The position numbers were made by a program, and so were the translations under genes. 16,308 nucleotides of DNA from UBA9926 sp964524295. Lineage in GTDB: Bacteria > Pseudomonadota > Gammaproteobacteria > Pseudomonadales > Azotimanducaceae. Below are positions 7,211-14,365 of the stretch, piece by piece (the first letter of the stretch is position 1; every line of letters starts with the position of its first letter). Location of the stretch: assembly GCA_964524295.1 (NCBI GenBank), contig CAZGCW010000076.1:1-16308 (forward strand). Direction: 5' to 3'. A model generated the notes under the pieces. It saw only the letters and a list, made by a program, of their open reading frames with translations, ran no database searches and was not told where the DNA came from.

Positions 7211-8668
7211 TTACTTGCTGGCGGCCTGTTGCCTGCGCAAAGCCAACTCCTTGAGGATCTCAGCATGTCGAGAGGGCGTTAATTTATACCCGGTATAAAA
7301 CAATACAGAAATAAAACCCAATCCAGCGATAATAGGACCATAGAAAATACCCATATTTAGCAGGGTTTGGGGCGCGACATCAGCCGCGGTTCTTATTTCC
7401 GGCCCTACTGGCCAGTCAATGAACTCCAACGCCCAACCGGCGATAACGGCGCCAAAACCACTCGTCGCTTTTGCCGAAAACGCGACCGCTGCAAAAAAAG
7501 CACCTTCCTGACGGCGCCCGGTCTGGTATTCATGCTCATCACAGACATCTGCCATCATAGAGCCATAACCCACATTTGCCTGAGCCGTGGAAAATCCCTG
7601 AATCACCTTCAGCGCAACCAGAAGCGGCATTAACAGGACATCACCATTGCCGGGAAACCATTCCAGTAATCTCAGTACCACCGGCAGTGTCTGGAAAAAA
7701 GCCCAGCATAGGCCACCAAAAATCAGGCAAGCTTTCTTGCCAAATCTCGAGAACAGTCTGACTGAGGCAAAGGTCCCAAGCGCATTACCAACCGCATAGG
7801 CCACCAGAACGGGAATGATAATCTTTTCATCCAATTCCCAAAAATAAGTGAACATGTAGATGTCCAGGGTTCCGGTAACACCGACCATAATGTAGACCAC
7901 CAGTACCCCGGTAAATAAAAACCGGAAATTCCTGCTCTTAGTGACCTCTTTAAAGTCAGCGAATAACCGATAAAAAATCCTAACGATGGAAATCTTCGGC
8001 TGAGGTGCAACTTTAAGCAGAAAAGGAATAACCCCTCGCGTACCCCAGGCACTCCAGAATATGGTAATGGCCATTGCCGCAGCGATACACAGAGCCCAGG
8101 GCACATAGGCTTCGGGCACGAACCGCCCCTCCGCATTTTCGCTCCTAAAAAAAGGAGAAAAAACCAAAAAGAACAATATTAAGGCAAAAAGAGCACCGAT
8201 ATTACCGAAAAACTGCCGGTAAGCCACCAATGCAGTCCGGTCTTCAACATCTTCTGTAATCTCTGCTCCCAATGCGATATGCGGTACGTGATAAAGGGAC
8301 ATCATCGTTCTCGCCAGATTCGTAAAAACAGCCAGCCAGATAAATAAAGCCCATTCTGTGGTCACCAACGGAAAAAATAACAAAAAGAAACAGGCCGATA
8401 AGGGCAGAAAAGAGGCATACATAAAAGGATGCCTTCGGCCATACTTGGATTGCCAGTGATCTGATAACGAACCGGCGAAAATATCCGAAAACGCATCGAC
8501 AATGACAGCAATACCAATGGCCGAAGCAGCCAGCCCAGGACTTAGTTCTAGAATCTGGCTGTAATAAAAAAGCAGGAAAAAACTCAGCCCTGTACCAAAC
8601 ATACCTTCGCCTGCCTGGCCAATGCCATAGGCAAGCTTCACATCAAAAGTCACCTTACCATCGATCAT
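7211..8668 (-). CDS. GPH-family (MelB-like) cation symporter, second paralogue
   Basis: This 485-residue, roughly 12-helix membrane carrier is clearly paralogous to the one after the P450. It shares the VKxxYGIG opening, the D58-x-x-x-D62 pair in VIVDAFSDIFAGSLSD (matching MelB's cation-binding aspartates), YGRRHPFM, HVPHIALGAE, the loop DEHEYQTGRRQEGAFFAA followed by KATSGFG, and a closing YKLTPSRHAEI. The closing block parallels NLTRERHAAI in the other copy. The two diverge widely in the membrane helices, so they may carry different substrates or a substrate and a product. The start is ATG at 8668 with only a weak purine stretch (AGAGTAAAGAT) before it. It lies directly upstream of the P450 in transcription order, with about 200 bp between. 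Confidence 0.88.
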   Translation of the reverse strand: MIDGKVTFDVKLAYGIGQAGEGMFGTGLSFFLLFYYSQILELSPGLAASAIGIAVIVDAFSDIFAGSLSDHWQSKYGRRHPFMYASFLPLSACFFLLFFPLVTTEWALFIWLAVFTNLARTMMSLYHVPHIALGAEITEDVEDRTALVAYRQFFGNIGALFALILFFLVFSPFFRSENAEGRFVPEAYVPWALCIAAAMAITIFWSAWGTRGVIPFLLKVAPQPKISIVRIFYRLFADFKEVTKSRNFRFLFTGVLVVYIMVGVTGTLDIYMFTYFWELDEKIIIPVLVAYAVGNALGTFASVRLFSRFGKKACLIFGGLCWAFFQTLPVVLRLLEWFPGNGDVLLMPLLVALKVIQGFSTAQANVGYGSMMADVCDEHEYQTGRRQEGAFFAAVAFSAKATSGFGAVIAGWALEFIDWPVGPEIRTAADVAPQTLLNMGIFYGPIIAGLGFISVLFYTGYKLTPSRHAEILKELALRRQQAASK

Positions 8669-8724
8669 ATCTTTACTCTGTCAATCCGGGGTTGTACCTA
8701 GGTAATCCTCAACCACTCAGGTCC

Positions 8725-8738
8725 TGAACTTTGGTTCA
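8725..8738. promoter_or_regulatory. 14-bp palindrome TGAAC-N4-GTTCA, candidate operator
   Basis: TGAAC (8725-8729) and GTTCA (8734-8738) are perfect inverted arms around TTTG, 57 bp upstream of the carrier ATG. This size and position fit a binding site for a dimeric repressor, but no regulator gene is in the window to pair with it. Confidence 0.3.
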
Positions 8739-8747
8739 ACTCATTCG

Positions 8748-8776
8748 TCAGGGACACCGGGCAACGCCGTCCCTGA
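8748..8776. repeat. Inverted repeat TCAGGGAC / GTCCCTGA
   Basis: Two perfect 8-bp arms (8748-8755 and 8769-8776) flank a 13-nt GC-rich spacer, upstream of the carrier on the minus strand. It could fold as an RNA hairpin in a leader, or be a spaced operator. There is no adjacent U-run, so it is not called a terminator. Confidence 0.45.
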
Positions 8777-8967
8777 ACTTAAACGACCAACCTCGCATGA
8801 TCGATCTATCCTCTCATGTAAGGGTGACGCAACAACAAACCTGAAAACCCTCAAGCCTCTTGCCCCAGGGGCAGAAATTCATTCCAGGCAGCTGAGTGAT
8901 CCAGTCTGAATTTAACCTGATTTGAAAACAGCAACAGAAGCCCAAACAGCCACTGAAGAACCAAATT

Positions 8968-9816
8968 TTAGGGGCCAGGAAAAGTCTTTAAGTGACTAAT
9001 GACAGCACTCACCACTGCCTCCTCAGCCTCCTGTACCAACCAGTGACCCACATCCAGTTCCACCAGTCTGTAATAGCCCGATATCAAGGCTGGGGTTGCA
9101 TCAATTCCAGTTCGACCAATGGCTTGATCCTGATTACCCCAAATCATCAGCGTGGGGTTGGATATCTGCCCAATCGGTTGCCTGGGTGAATCTGATGACA
9201 TGGATCCCCGATACCAGTTCAGTGCACCCGTCATGGCTCCTTCCTGCTGAAACACGCGCATATATTCCTGTACCTGTACATCGGTGGATTTATCCCATAC
9301 CGATTTCAACAGGGCATAGTCATTTTCTGCGAAGGCGGCTTCAGCTGCTCCCAGCTGCTGGAAAAACTGAATATACTGACTCTTTTCCGATTGCTCTGAG
9401 TCACTGGCAATCGCCTGGCCGAAAGCATCGATGTGCGGTACCGACATCGCCGTCCAACTGATGACCCGATCTGCAAAAAGACTGGTCACCAGCCAACCAA
9501 GCCCTGCACCATGATCATGGCCTATAAGATGAAATCTATGAAAGCCCAGCGCATCTGCCAGACCAATGACATCAGCAGCGAGTTCTGAGTAAGCATAATC
9601 GCTAACAGCAGCAGGCCGAGCGCCCTGGCTGTAGCCTCGTTGATCAGCCGCGACTGATTGATACCCTGCTCCCTCCAGGGCTATCATTAACGGAATCCAC
9701 ATATGCGACGTTTCCGGGAAGCCGTGTAACAAGATAACCGCTTCACCTTGCTTGCCGGCACGTCGAATATCAAAAGTATAGCGCCCAACTTTTAATTCAC
9801 TGGTAGTCTCACTCAT
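8968..9816 (-). CDS. Alpha/beta hydrolase with Asp nucleophile (epoxide hydrolase / haloalkane dehalogenase type)
   Basis: This 282-residue protein has the alpha/beta-hydrolase layout: oxyanion motif HGFPETSHMW (31-40), DQRGYSQG (58-65), nucleophile elbow GHDHGAG at 99-105 with Asp101 as nucleophile, acid candidate Asp230 in WGNQDQ, and catalytic His258 in DVGHWL. An Asp rather than Ser nucleophile marks the branch of epoxide hydrolases and haloalkane or haloacetate dehalogenases. The cap carries NWYRG (200-204); Tyr202 matches a cap tyrosine common in epoxide hydrolases, which favours that role, though a second cap tyrosine could not be assigned. It is cytoplasmic, as no signal peptide is present. 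It lies between the acyl-CoA synthetase and a GPH carrier. An epoxide could arise from P450 action on an alkene, which is inference. Confidence 0.87.
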   Translation of the reverse strand: MSETTSELKVGRYTFDIRRAGKQGEAVILLHGFPETSHMWIPLMIALEGAGYQSVAADQRGYSQGARPAAVSDYAYSELAADVIGLADALGFHRFHLIGHDHGAGLGWLVTSLFADRVISWTAMSVPHIDAFGQAIASDSEQSEKSQYIQFFQQLGAAEAAFAENDYALLKSVWDKSTDVQVQEYMRVFQQEGAMTGALNWYRGSMSSDSPRQPIGQISNPTLMIWGNQDQAIGRTGIDATPALISGYYRLVELDVGHWLVQEAEEAVVSAVISHLKTFPGP

Positions 9817-9923
9817 TCAGGTTATCCCTTCTAACATCCTGACAACATGCTCGGACCCACAAGGTATGTCAACTGTACTTCGTTGTCGCAAAAGACTAAA
9901 ACACCCCTTGCCCGGCTGCGTTT

Positions 9924-9939
9924 AACCATCCTAATGGTT
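9924..9939. repeat. Short inverted repeat AACCAT / ATGGTT after the acyl-CoA synthetase
   Basis: A 6-bp stem with a 4-nt loop lies 13 nt downstream of the acyl-CoA synthetase stop in the minus-strand sense. No U-run follows, so it is at best a small transcript-end hairpin. Confidence 0.3.
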
Positions 9940-9951
9940 CAACCAAACGGC

Positions 9952-11760
9952 TTAGAAGCCTGCTTGTCCGGCTTCGATGGAGGCCAAAGTCACTTTATCC
10001 AGCCACTGATAGTCCGTCTTCCCCGGCAGCAAGACATAAACCGGATCACTGAACAACGATAGGTTATAGGCTTGTTTTCGCAATTCACCCTTCACCATCT
10101 TAAATGTCCCGGTCACATCGATTTCCTGTTGAATCCTCAGGAAAACGGGAATAGCGTAAGCGGGTAACTGTGAACGTATGAACTGAGAAAACGCCTCTGC
10201 ATCTAAACCCTCAATACCATCCATCAAAGTGATTGCTGCCATCCCAGCTCGCCCATCTGCGCCAGGGATTTCAACCCCATAAACATTACAGAACTTAATC
10301 TGTTCGAAGCCGTTGAGAATTTCCCCCACTTCATTAGTAGACACATTTTCTGATTTCCAGCGGAAGGTGTCACCGACTCGATCGACAAATTGATAATGGG
10401 GGTATCCTAGACTGAAACCGACATCCACCGTCGACATCAGATCCCCGGAATTAAACCAGGCATCGCCTTCTATGAAAACATCCCGTATGATCTTCTTTTC
10501 AGTCGCCTGCTTATCCGTATATCCCTCAAAAACAGTATCTTCGGTAATTTTACCTAACAGCAAACCAGGTTCTCCCTCTGCCACCTGAGCGCACCGGCCC
10601 TGGTCATCTCTAACAATTTCGTCATTGTCGACATCATATTCAACTAATGCCACTTCGGCTGAGGTCATACCCACCGTGCAGTCTTTATTCATCAGGTTCG
10701 CAAAAGCGACATTTCCTTCTGACGCCCCATAAAACTCCGCCACCCGCTTGATCCCAAAACGTTGCTTAAACCCTTTCCAGACATCGGGCCTGAGCCCATT
10801 ACCCATCATCGCTCGCAGCGGATTTCTATGGTCATCCTGCTGAGTCTCAGTATTTGATAAATAACGACATAACTCACCGATATAAACCAGGCAGGTACAA
10901 CTGTTTTCACGGACTTCTTTTAAGAAATTGGAGGCCGAAAACTTCCGCCGCACAAACATACTGGCACCGGATGTAAATGCAGCGCCTGCTCCAATCATCA
11001 ATCCTGTACCATGGTACAGCGGCAGGCAGATATAGATTCGATCTTTTTCCGTACATTTATAACCCGCCATGGCCGACATATCAGCGCTCATAAGATAACG
11101 CCGGTTAGATAACACCGCCGCCTTGGGCAATCCTGTTGTGCCCGATGTGAAGATATACAGAGCCGTTTCCCCAAGGCTGGTATGGGCTGTTTCCGTCGGG
11201 TTTATGCTGTCGGCATCAGCCGCACCTTCGACAAAATCCTTAGCCCAGTTAAGCGCGCCTTCTTCACCAGCATCTGGCAAGACGAAGTAATCTTCACCTT
11301 CTTCAAGATCGAGCTCACTTTTAACTTCATTCAGGGCCGCCGCAATTTCACTACCAAAGATGCACTTTCGGGAATCTGTCACCTTAATACAATGAGTCAA
11401 TGGCTTACCCGTTAAGTTGGTATTAATCAGACCAGCCGTGACACCCATCTTATTCAGCCCCACCAGCAGAGCCAAAAATTCGATCCGGTTTTCCATAATG
11501 ACACTGACCGTATCACCACGCTGCACACCTTGCTGAGTCATATAATGTGCATATCGATTAGCCAGGGCGTTGAATTCCGACCAGGTGACTGATTGACCCT
11601 CAAATAAGACCGCCGTGCGATCCGGGTATCGTTCTGCGTTACCCTGAACCCTAGCACCAAAACAGTCTTTGACATCAAGTCCCCTGGGAATCATGCCCTT
11701 TTTCAGTTTCAGCAGCGTGGGAACCTCAGTCAATGTCTTTGCTATATCTATCAGTCCCAT
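9952..11760 (-). CDS. FATP/FadD6-type long-chain (or bile-acid/isoprenoid) acyl-CoA synthetase
   Basis: This 602-residue adenylate-forming enzyme makes acyl-CoA from a carboxylic acid, ATP and CoA. It shows the AMP-binding P-loop FTSGTTGLPK (204-213), LPLYHGTGLM near 247-256, YGASEGN (344-350), WFNSGDLM, and the block DRVGDTFRWKSENVSTNEV. That block, with YGASEGN, is characteristic of the fatty acid transport protein/very-long-chain acyl-CoA synthetase branch (mammalian SLC27A, bacterial FadD6-like). The C-terminal lysine region reads GTFKMVKGELRKQAYN. GGAGG lies 7 nt before the ATG at 11760. It is the first gene of the minus-strand cluster and faces a divergent gene across 337 bp. In this setting it would activate a carboxylate produced after P450 hydroxylation and oxidation, but the dehydrogenases for those steps are not in the window. 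Confidence 0.92.
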   Translation of the reverse strand: MGLIDIAKTLTEVPTLLKLKKGMIPRGLDVKDCFGARVQGNAERYPDRTAVLFEGQSVTWSEFNALANRYAHYMTQQGVQRGDTVSVIMENRIEFLALLVGLNKMGVTAGLINTNLTGKPLTHCIKVTDSRKCIFGSEIAAALNEVKSELDLEEGEDYFVLPDAGEEGALNWAKDFVEGAADADSINPTETAHTSLGETALYIFTSGTTGLPKAAVLSNRRYLMSADMSAMAGYKCTEKDRIYICLPLYHGTGLMIGAGAAFTSGASMFVRRKFSASNFLKEVRENSCTCLVYIGELCRYLSNTETQQDDHRNPLRAMMGNGLRPDVWKGFKQRFGIKRVAEFYGASEGNVAFANLMNKDCTVGMTSAEVALVEYDVDNDEIVRDDQGRCAQVAEGEPGLLLGKITEDTVFEGYTDKQATEKKIIRDVFIEGDAWFNSGDLMSTVDVGFSLGYPHYQFVDRVGDTFRWKSENVSTNEVGEILNGFEQIKFCNVYGVEIPGADGRAGMAAITLMDGIEGLDAEAFSQFIRSQLPAYAIPVFLRIQQEIDVTGTFKMVKGELRKQAYNLSLFSDPVYVLLPGKTDYQWLDKVTLASIEAGQAGF

Positions 11761-12097
11761 CTTGAATCCTCCGCAATTTACCTCACGTGATGGTACAAGA
11801 CAGCAACAATCACCGCCACACGTAAGTGTTCCTTCCGAGCGATTACGCCATCTTCCTTAACAGTCAATACATGTCTTACTTAGCAGTTGAACCCACTTAC
11901 TTCGCAGTTGAACCCGCTTACTTCGCGGTCAAGGTATTCTCCAAGCCGATAAAACACTACCGCCGTGGCCGGGTTAAGCAACCCTGCAACTGCAGTTGGC
12001 CTAAACCCAACCCCGTGACCATGAACCGCAACCCGGTCAGGAAACCAGGCCCTGCTTGATGCCCCTATAACATTGGGTAATACTCATTACAGCCAAT
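11761..12097. other. Divergent intergenic region between acyl-CoA synthetase and RdhA-like genes
   Basis: These 337 bp separate two divergent transcripts and should contain both promoters. A 21-bp tandem repeat occupies 11875-11937. TATAAC at 12066-12071 is a possible -10 box for the plus-strand gene, but no good -35 is found at the right spacing. A 77-codon frame (GTG at 11826 to 12059) crosses the repeat and would encode a 7-residue repeat such as YFAVEPA. It has no recognised family and no ribosome-binding site, so it is not called as a gene. Confidence 0.5.
11875..11937. repeat. 21-bp direct tandem repeat, about three copies
   Basis: Units start at 11875, 11896 and 11917. Units 1 and 2 differ at two positions; each begins CTTACTT and contains GCAGTTGAACCC. 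Unit 3 keeps CTTACTTCGC and then decays. The 21-bp period equals two helical turns, which would place protein-binding sites on one face of the DNA. It sits mid-way between two divergent genes, so an iteron-like regulatory array is possible; a slippage repeat is the simpler alternative. Confidence 0.7.
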
Positions 12098-13282
12098 ATG
12101 GACTCACCCCCAATGCCATTGAGAAAACCAATAGATGAATTGACCGGTTTCACCCTATCAGATGACTTTCAGCAATTTGACCAGAAGAACGATATCTATT
12201 GTCGATCACTTTGGGATTCAACCGTGCAATCAGATAAAGCCAAGGCTTTTTTTAATGGCTACTTCATGCCGGAAGCCCGATCTCGGCAGACCGACGGCTT
12301 TGACCAGAGAGATTATGCGCTTCGCAATGCAACCTGGCACGTAACCAACATCCTACGTGATATTCGCAGGCAAGATACCGGCAGAAAGGAAGGCTTCTTT
12401 GACCATTTTTCTTCACATGAAGCCGGATGGCCAAAACCCTTTCCCTTTGATAGCCCAGACCAGGCCAGCGCGGACTTGAGGAAAGTCGCCAAATTATGTG
12501 GCGCAGACCTAGTTGGTATTTGCGCCTACGATGAGCGATGGATGTACAGCGGGGTATTCAATGAGCAAACCCTGACCAGTAAGGCTAATGAAATCCCTGA
12601 CGATCTCCCCCATGTCATCGTCATTGGTGAATCCATGGATGAGGACCTTACCAGGACAGTCCCTTCTGCATTATCCGGAAGTGCTACCGGTATGGGTTAT
12701 TCCTTTGATGCACTCACTTTACTCACCCTAGCCCAGTACATACGTAATCTTGGCTATCGTGCCTATGCCACCATGAACGATTCCTCTCTGGCTATACCAC
12801 TCGCTGTACAAGCAGGGTTCGGAGAAGTCGGTCGCCATAGCCTGCTCATTACACCGGAATTCGGCCCGCGACTCAGATTAGGCCGGATATTTACTGACGT
12901 TCCGCTAACCTATGACACACCAAGGAAATTAGGAGTCCAGGCATTCTGTCAGATCTGCAACCGATGTGCCAAGGGTTGTCCTCCTGCGGCTATACCCTTT
13001 GAACCACCGAGCCGAAAAACACACAATCGTTCCAATCTGATCGGCGTAACAAAATGGACCGTCGATGCGGAGAAATGTTTCAAATTCTGGGTCAACCAGA
13101 ATACCGACTGCTCTATCTGTATTCGCGTCTGTCCATTCAACCGAGACTATGATCGATGGCATAACCGGATTTGGCGGAGCATTGCCAATTCACCCTTGCG
13201 TCGACTGGCACTCTGGCTTGATGATAAACTGACGAATCGAAGTCGTTATAAATCGGCCTGGTGGTGGGGGAAAAAACAATGA
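12098..13282 (+). CDS. Reductive-dehalogenase-like corrinoid/[4Fe-4S] protein, short and without Tat signal
   Basis: This 394-residue protein matches the catalytic half of reductive dehalogenases. It has the GADLVGI strand (135-141), MGYSFDALTLLTLAQYIRNL (199-218), the block IPLAVQAGFGEVGRHSLLIT (233-252) with PEFGPR next, TDVPL (266-270) and two ferredoxin clusters. The clusters use Cys284/287/290 plus 294, and Cys327, 338/341/345. Tyr201 and Arg263 sit where I recall the catalytic pair Tyr246/Arg305 of PceA and Tyr426/Lys488 of NpRdhA, with Arg263 21 residues before the first cluster Cys as in PceA. QueG, the related epoxyqueuosine reductase, has an Asp instead of the Tyr. There is no Tat signal and no RdhB membrane anchor nearby, so it is a cytoplasmic, non-respiratory type; the electron donor is unknown. 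No Shine-Dalgarno is seen before 12098, and ATG at 12113 is an alternative. It overlaps the next gene by ATGA. Confidence 0.85.
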   Translation: MDSPPMPLRKPIDELTGFTLSDDFQQFDQKNDIYCRSLWDSTVQSDKAKAFFNGYFMPEARSRQTDGFDQRDYALRNATWHVTNILRDIRRQDTGRKEGFFDHFSSHEAGWPKPFPFDSPDQASADLRKVAKLCGADLVGICAYDERWMYSGVFNEQTLTSKANEIPDDLPHVIVIGESMDEDLTRTVPSALSGSATGMGYSFDALTLLTLAQYIRNLGYRAYATMNDSSLAIPLAVQAGFGEVGRHSLLITPEFGPRLRLGRIFTDVPLTYDTPRKLGVQAFCQICNRCAKGCPPAAIPFEPPSRKTHNRSNLIGVTKWTVDAEKCFKFWVNQNTDCSICIRVCPFNRDYDRWHNRIWRSIANSPLRRLALWLDDKLTNRSRYKSAWWWGKKQ

Positions 13283-14193
13283 TACCCAAGCTCCTTACAG
13301 CGCTTTTCTCAACGCTGGCTCTATCCCATTCCTGTTTCGCCAGCGCTGCTGCGAATCAAGCCCCCCAGCTACAAACAGACATCACTTTCATCGTCGCCGG
13401 TAAAACCGCTAATTTCAGACAAACTGCGACCGGAAGCGTGTCTGCGCTGAATTATCATTTTTTCGCCGAAATATTCGTACAGGCCAATGGCATAATCAAC
13501 AGCGCCGCATTGCTAACTCCCGATAAACCGACAGAAGAAATTACCTTTACCGACAGTGGCTATGCGCTTGAGCTGCATGGAGGAAGGTATCCAGGTGAAG
13601 CCACATTAGAAAGTCAGTACCCTGATGGCAATTATCTGTTTCGCTATGACACCCCCTCTACCGGTCCAGTTGAACAGTCCATCGCCCTGACCAACCCGAA
13701 CGCAGACCGTTCGCGCATACCGGATGCGCCTCAAATCATCTTGTCGCAGGCCGGTATTCAGGTTTCGCCCCACATGATTCGATCAGACCTGCCTCTTCAG
13801 GTAACCTGGAGCACATTCAAACAGGGCGACAAAGATCCCTTGGGAATAGTCAATGACCTGGTATTCGTCATAATGGGCGACTGTCATGGTAAGCGCCGCG
13901 CACATAGTGGAAGACCCTTCGAGAATAAGCCCTACCTGGATTACTCAGCCACTGAATTCATCATTTCGGCGGACCAGCTGATGCCAGAAAATGCCTACCA
14001 ACTCTCCGTGGAACATGCCATCGTCGATACCACGATCGCCAATGGCGTTCCGGGTTTTGCCACCTTTGCCACTACGACCTTCCTGGATATCATGACCCTG
14101 GGGAGTGCGACCCAGACACCAGCCTGTCCGCAAATACTAGAAAATTTCGATGCTGGCCAGACAGATTTAAGACAAACTGCTGAACCAAACTAG
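13279..14193 (+). CDS. Secreted protein of unknown function, coupled to the RdhA-like gene
   Basis: From the ATG at 13279 the product has 304 residues. It opens MIPKLLTALFSTLALSHSC and FASAAANQAP, a Sec signal peptide with probable cleavage at ASA-AA, so export to the periplasm or beyond is expected. The Cys in the signal lacks a proper lipobox. The mature part is rich in beta-type sequence, with two cysteines (in GDCHG and ACPQ) that could form a disulfide. A late stretch YQLSVEHAIVDTT then TTTFLDIMTLG looks like a beta-sandwich domain. No family is recognised. The start was chosen because ATG overlaps the preceding stop as ATGA, indicating translational coupling, and the signal peptide begins right there; the frame's earlier GTG at 13261 would put charged residues before it. 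A run of G residues about 10 nt upstream may serve for ribosome binding. Confidence 0.75.
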   Translation: MIPKLLTALFSTLALSHSCFASAAANQAPQLQTDITFIVAGKTANFRQTATGSVSALNYHFFAEIFVQANGIINSAALLTPDKPTEEITFTDSGYALELHGGRYPGEATLESQYPDGNYLFRYDTPSTGPVEQSIALTNPNADRSRIPDAPQIILSQAGIQVSPHMIRSDLPLQVTWSTFKQGDKDPLGIVNDLVFVIMGDCHGKRRAHSGRPFENKPYLDYSATEFIISADQLMPENAYQLSVEHAIVDTTIANGVPGFATFATTTFLDIMTLGSATQTPACPQILENFDAGQTDLRQTAEPN

Positions 14194-14365
14194 GTCACTC
14201 AACCGCCAGTTCATTAACCCAGCAGGCCTGTGATGATTCGTGCTGATAGCGCCTATAATAAAAAGCGCGGTGGCGGGCGCCTGTGATCGCAGCAACCTCG
14301 GGACGCCGCCCTGTTTTACAGGACCTTATCAACCCCGTCCGTGTAGGCCTGCCAGTGTCACCAAG

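Larger units (their letters stand above)
8669..8967. other. Intergenic region between hydrolase and GPH carrier
   Basis: These 299 bp hold no credible gene. They contain two palindromes described separately (8725-8738 and 8748-8776) and two near copies of GTC(C)CTGAACTT, at about 8721 and 8769. This is where transcription of the carrier could start, or where transcription from the hydrolase could be regulated. No U-rich terminator was found. Confidence 0.5.

Noticed and set aside
11826..12059. 77-codon frame with a 7-residue periodic peptide
   Set aside because: It has a GTG start with no ribosome site, its periodicity is explained by the 21-bp DNA repeat, and the tail is low-complexity. It was recorded as a repeat instead.
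13261..13278. Earlier GTG start for the secreted protein
   Set aside because: It would add VGEKT before the signal peptide. The ATG at 13279 begins the signal directly and forms an ATGA overlap with the upstream stop.
12098..13282. Assignment as QueG (epoxyqueuosine reductase)
   Set aside because: Although similar in size and cluster pattern, it has a Tyr at the expected catalytic position and the RdhA-type LITPEFGPR and TDVPL blocks. The QueG C-terminal HEAT-like region was not recognised.
14310..14322. CCTGTTTTACAGG hairpin between the convergent secreted-protein and symporter genes
   Set aside because: The 5-bp stem with a 3-nt loop has no U-run on either strand, so it is too weak to call as a bidirectional terminator. 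Nothing better was found in 14194-14365.
14222..14353. GCAGGCCT / AGGCCTGC inverted pair
   Set aside because: The arms are about 120 bp apart and their AGGCCT core is itself a palindrome, so the match is likely chance. No mobile-element features surround it.
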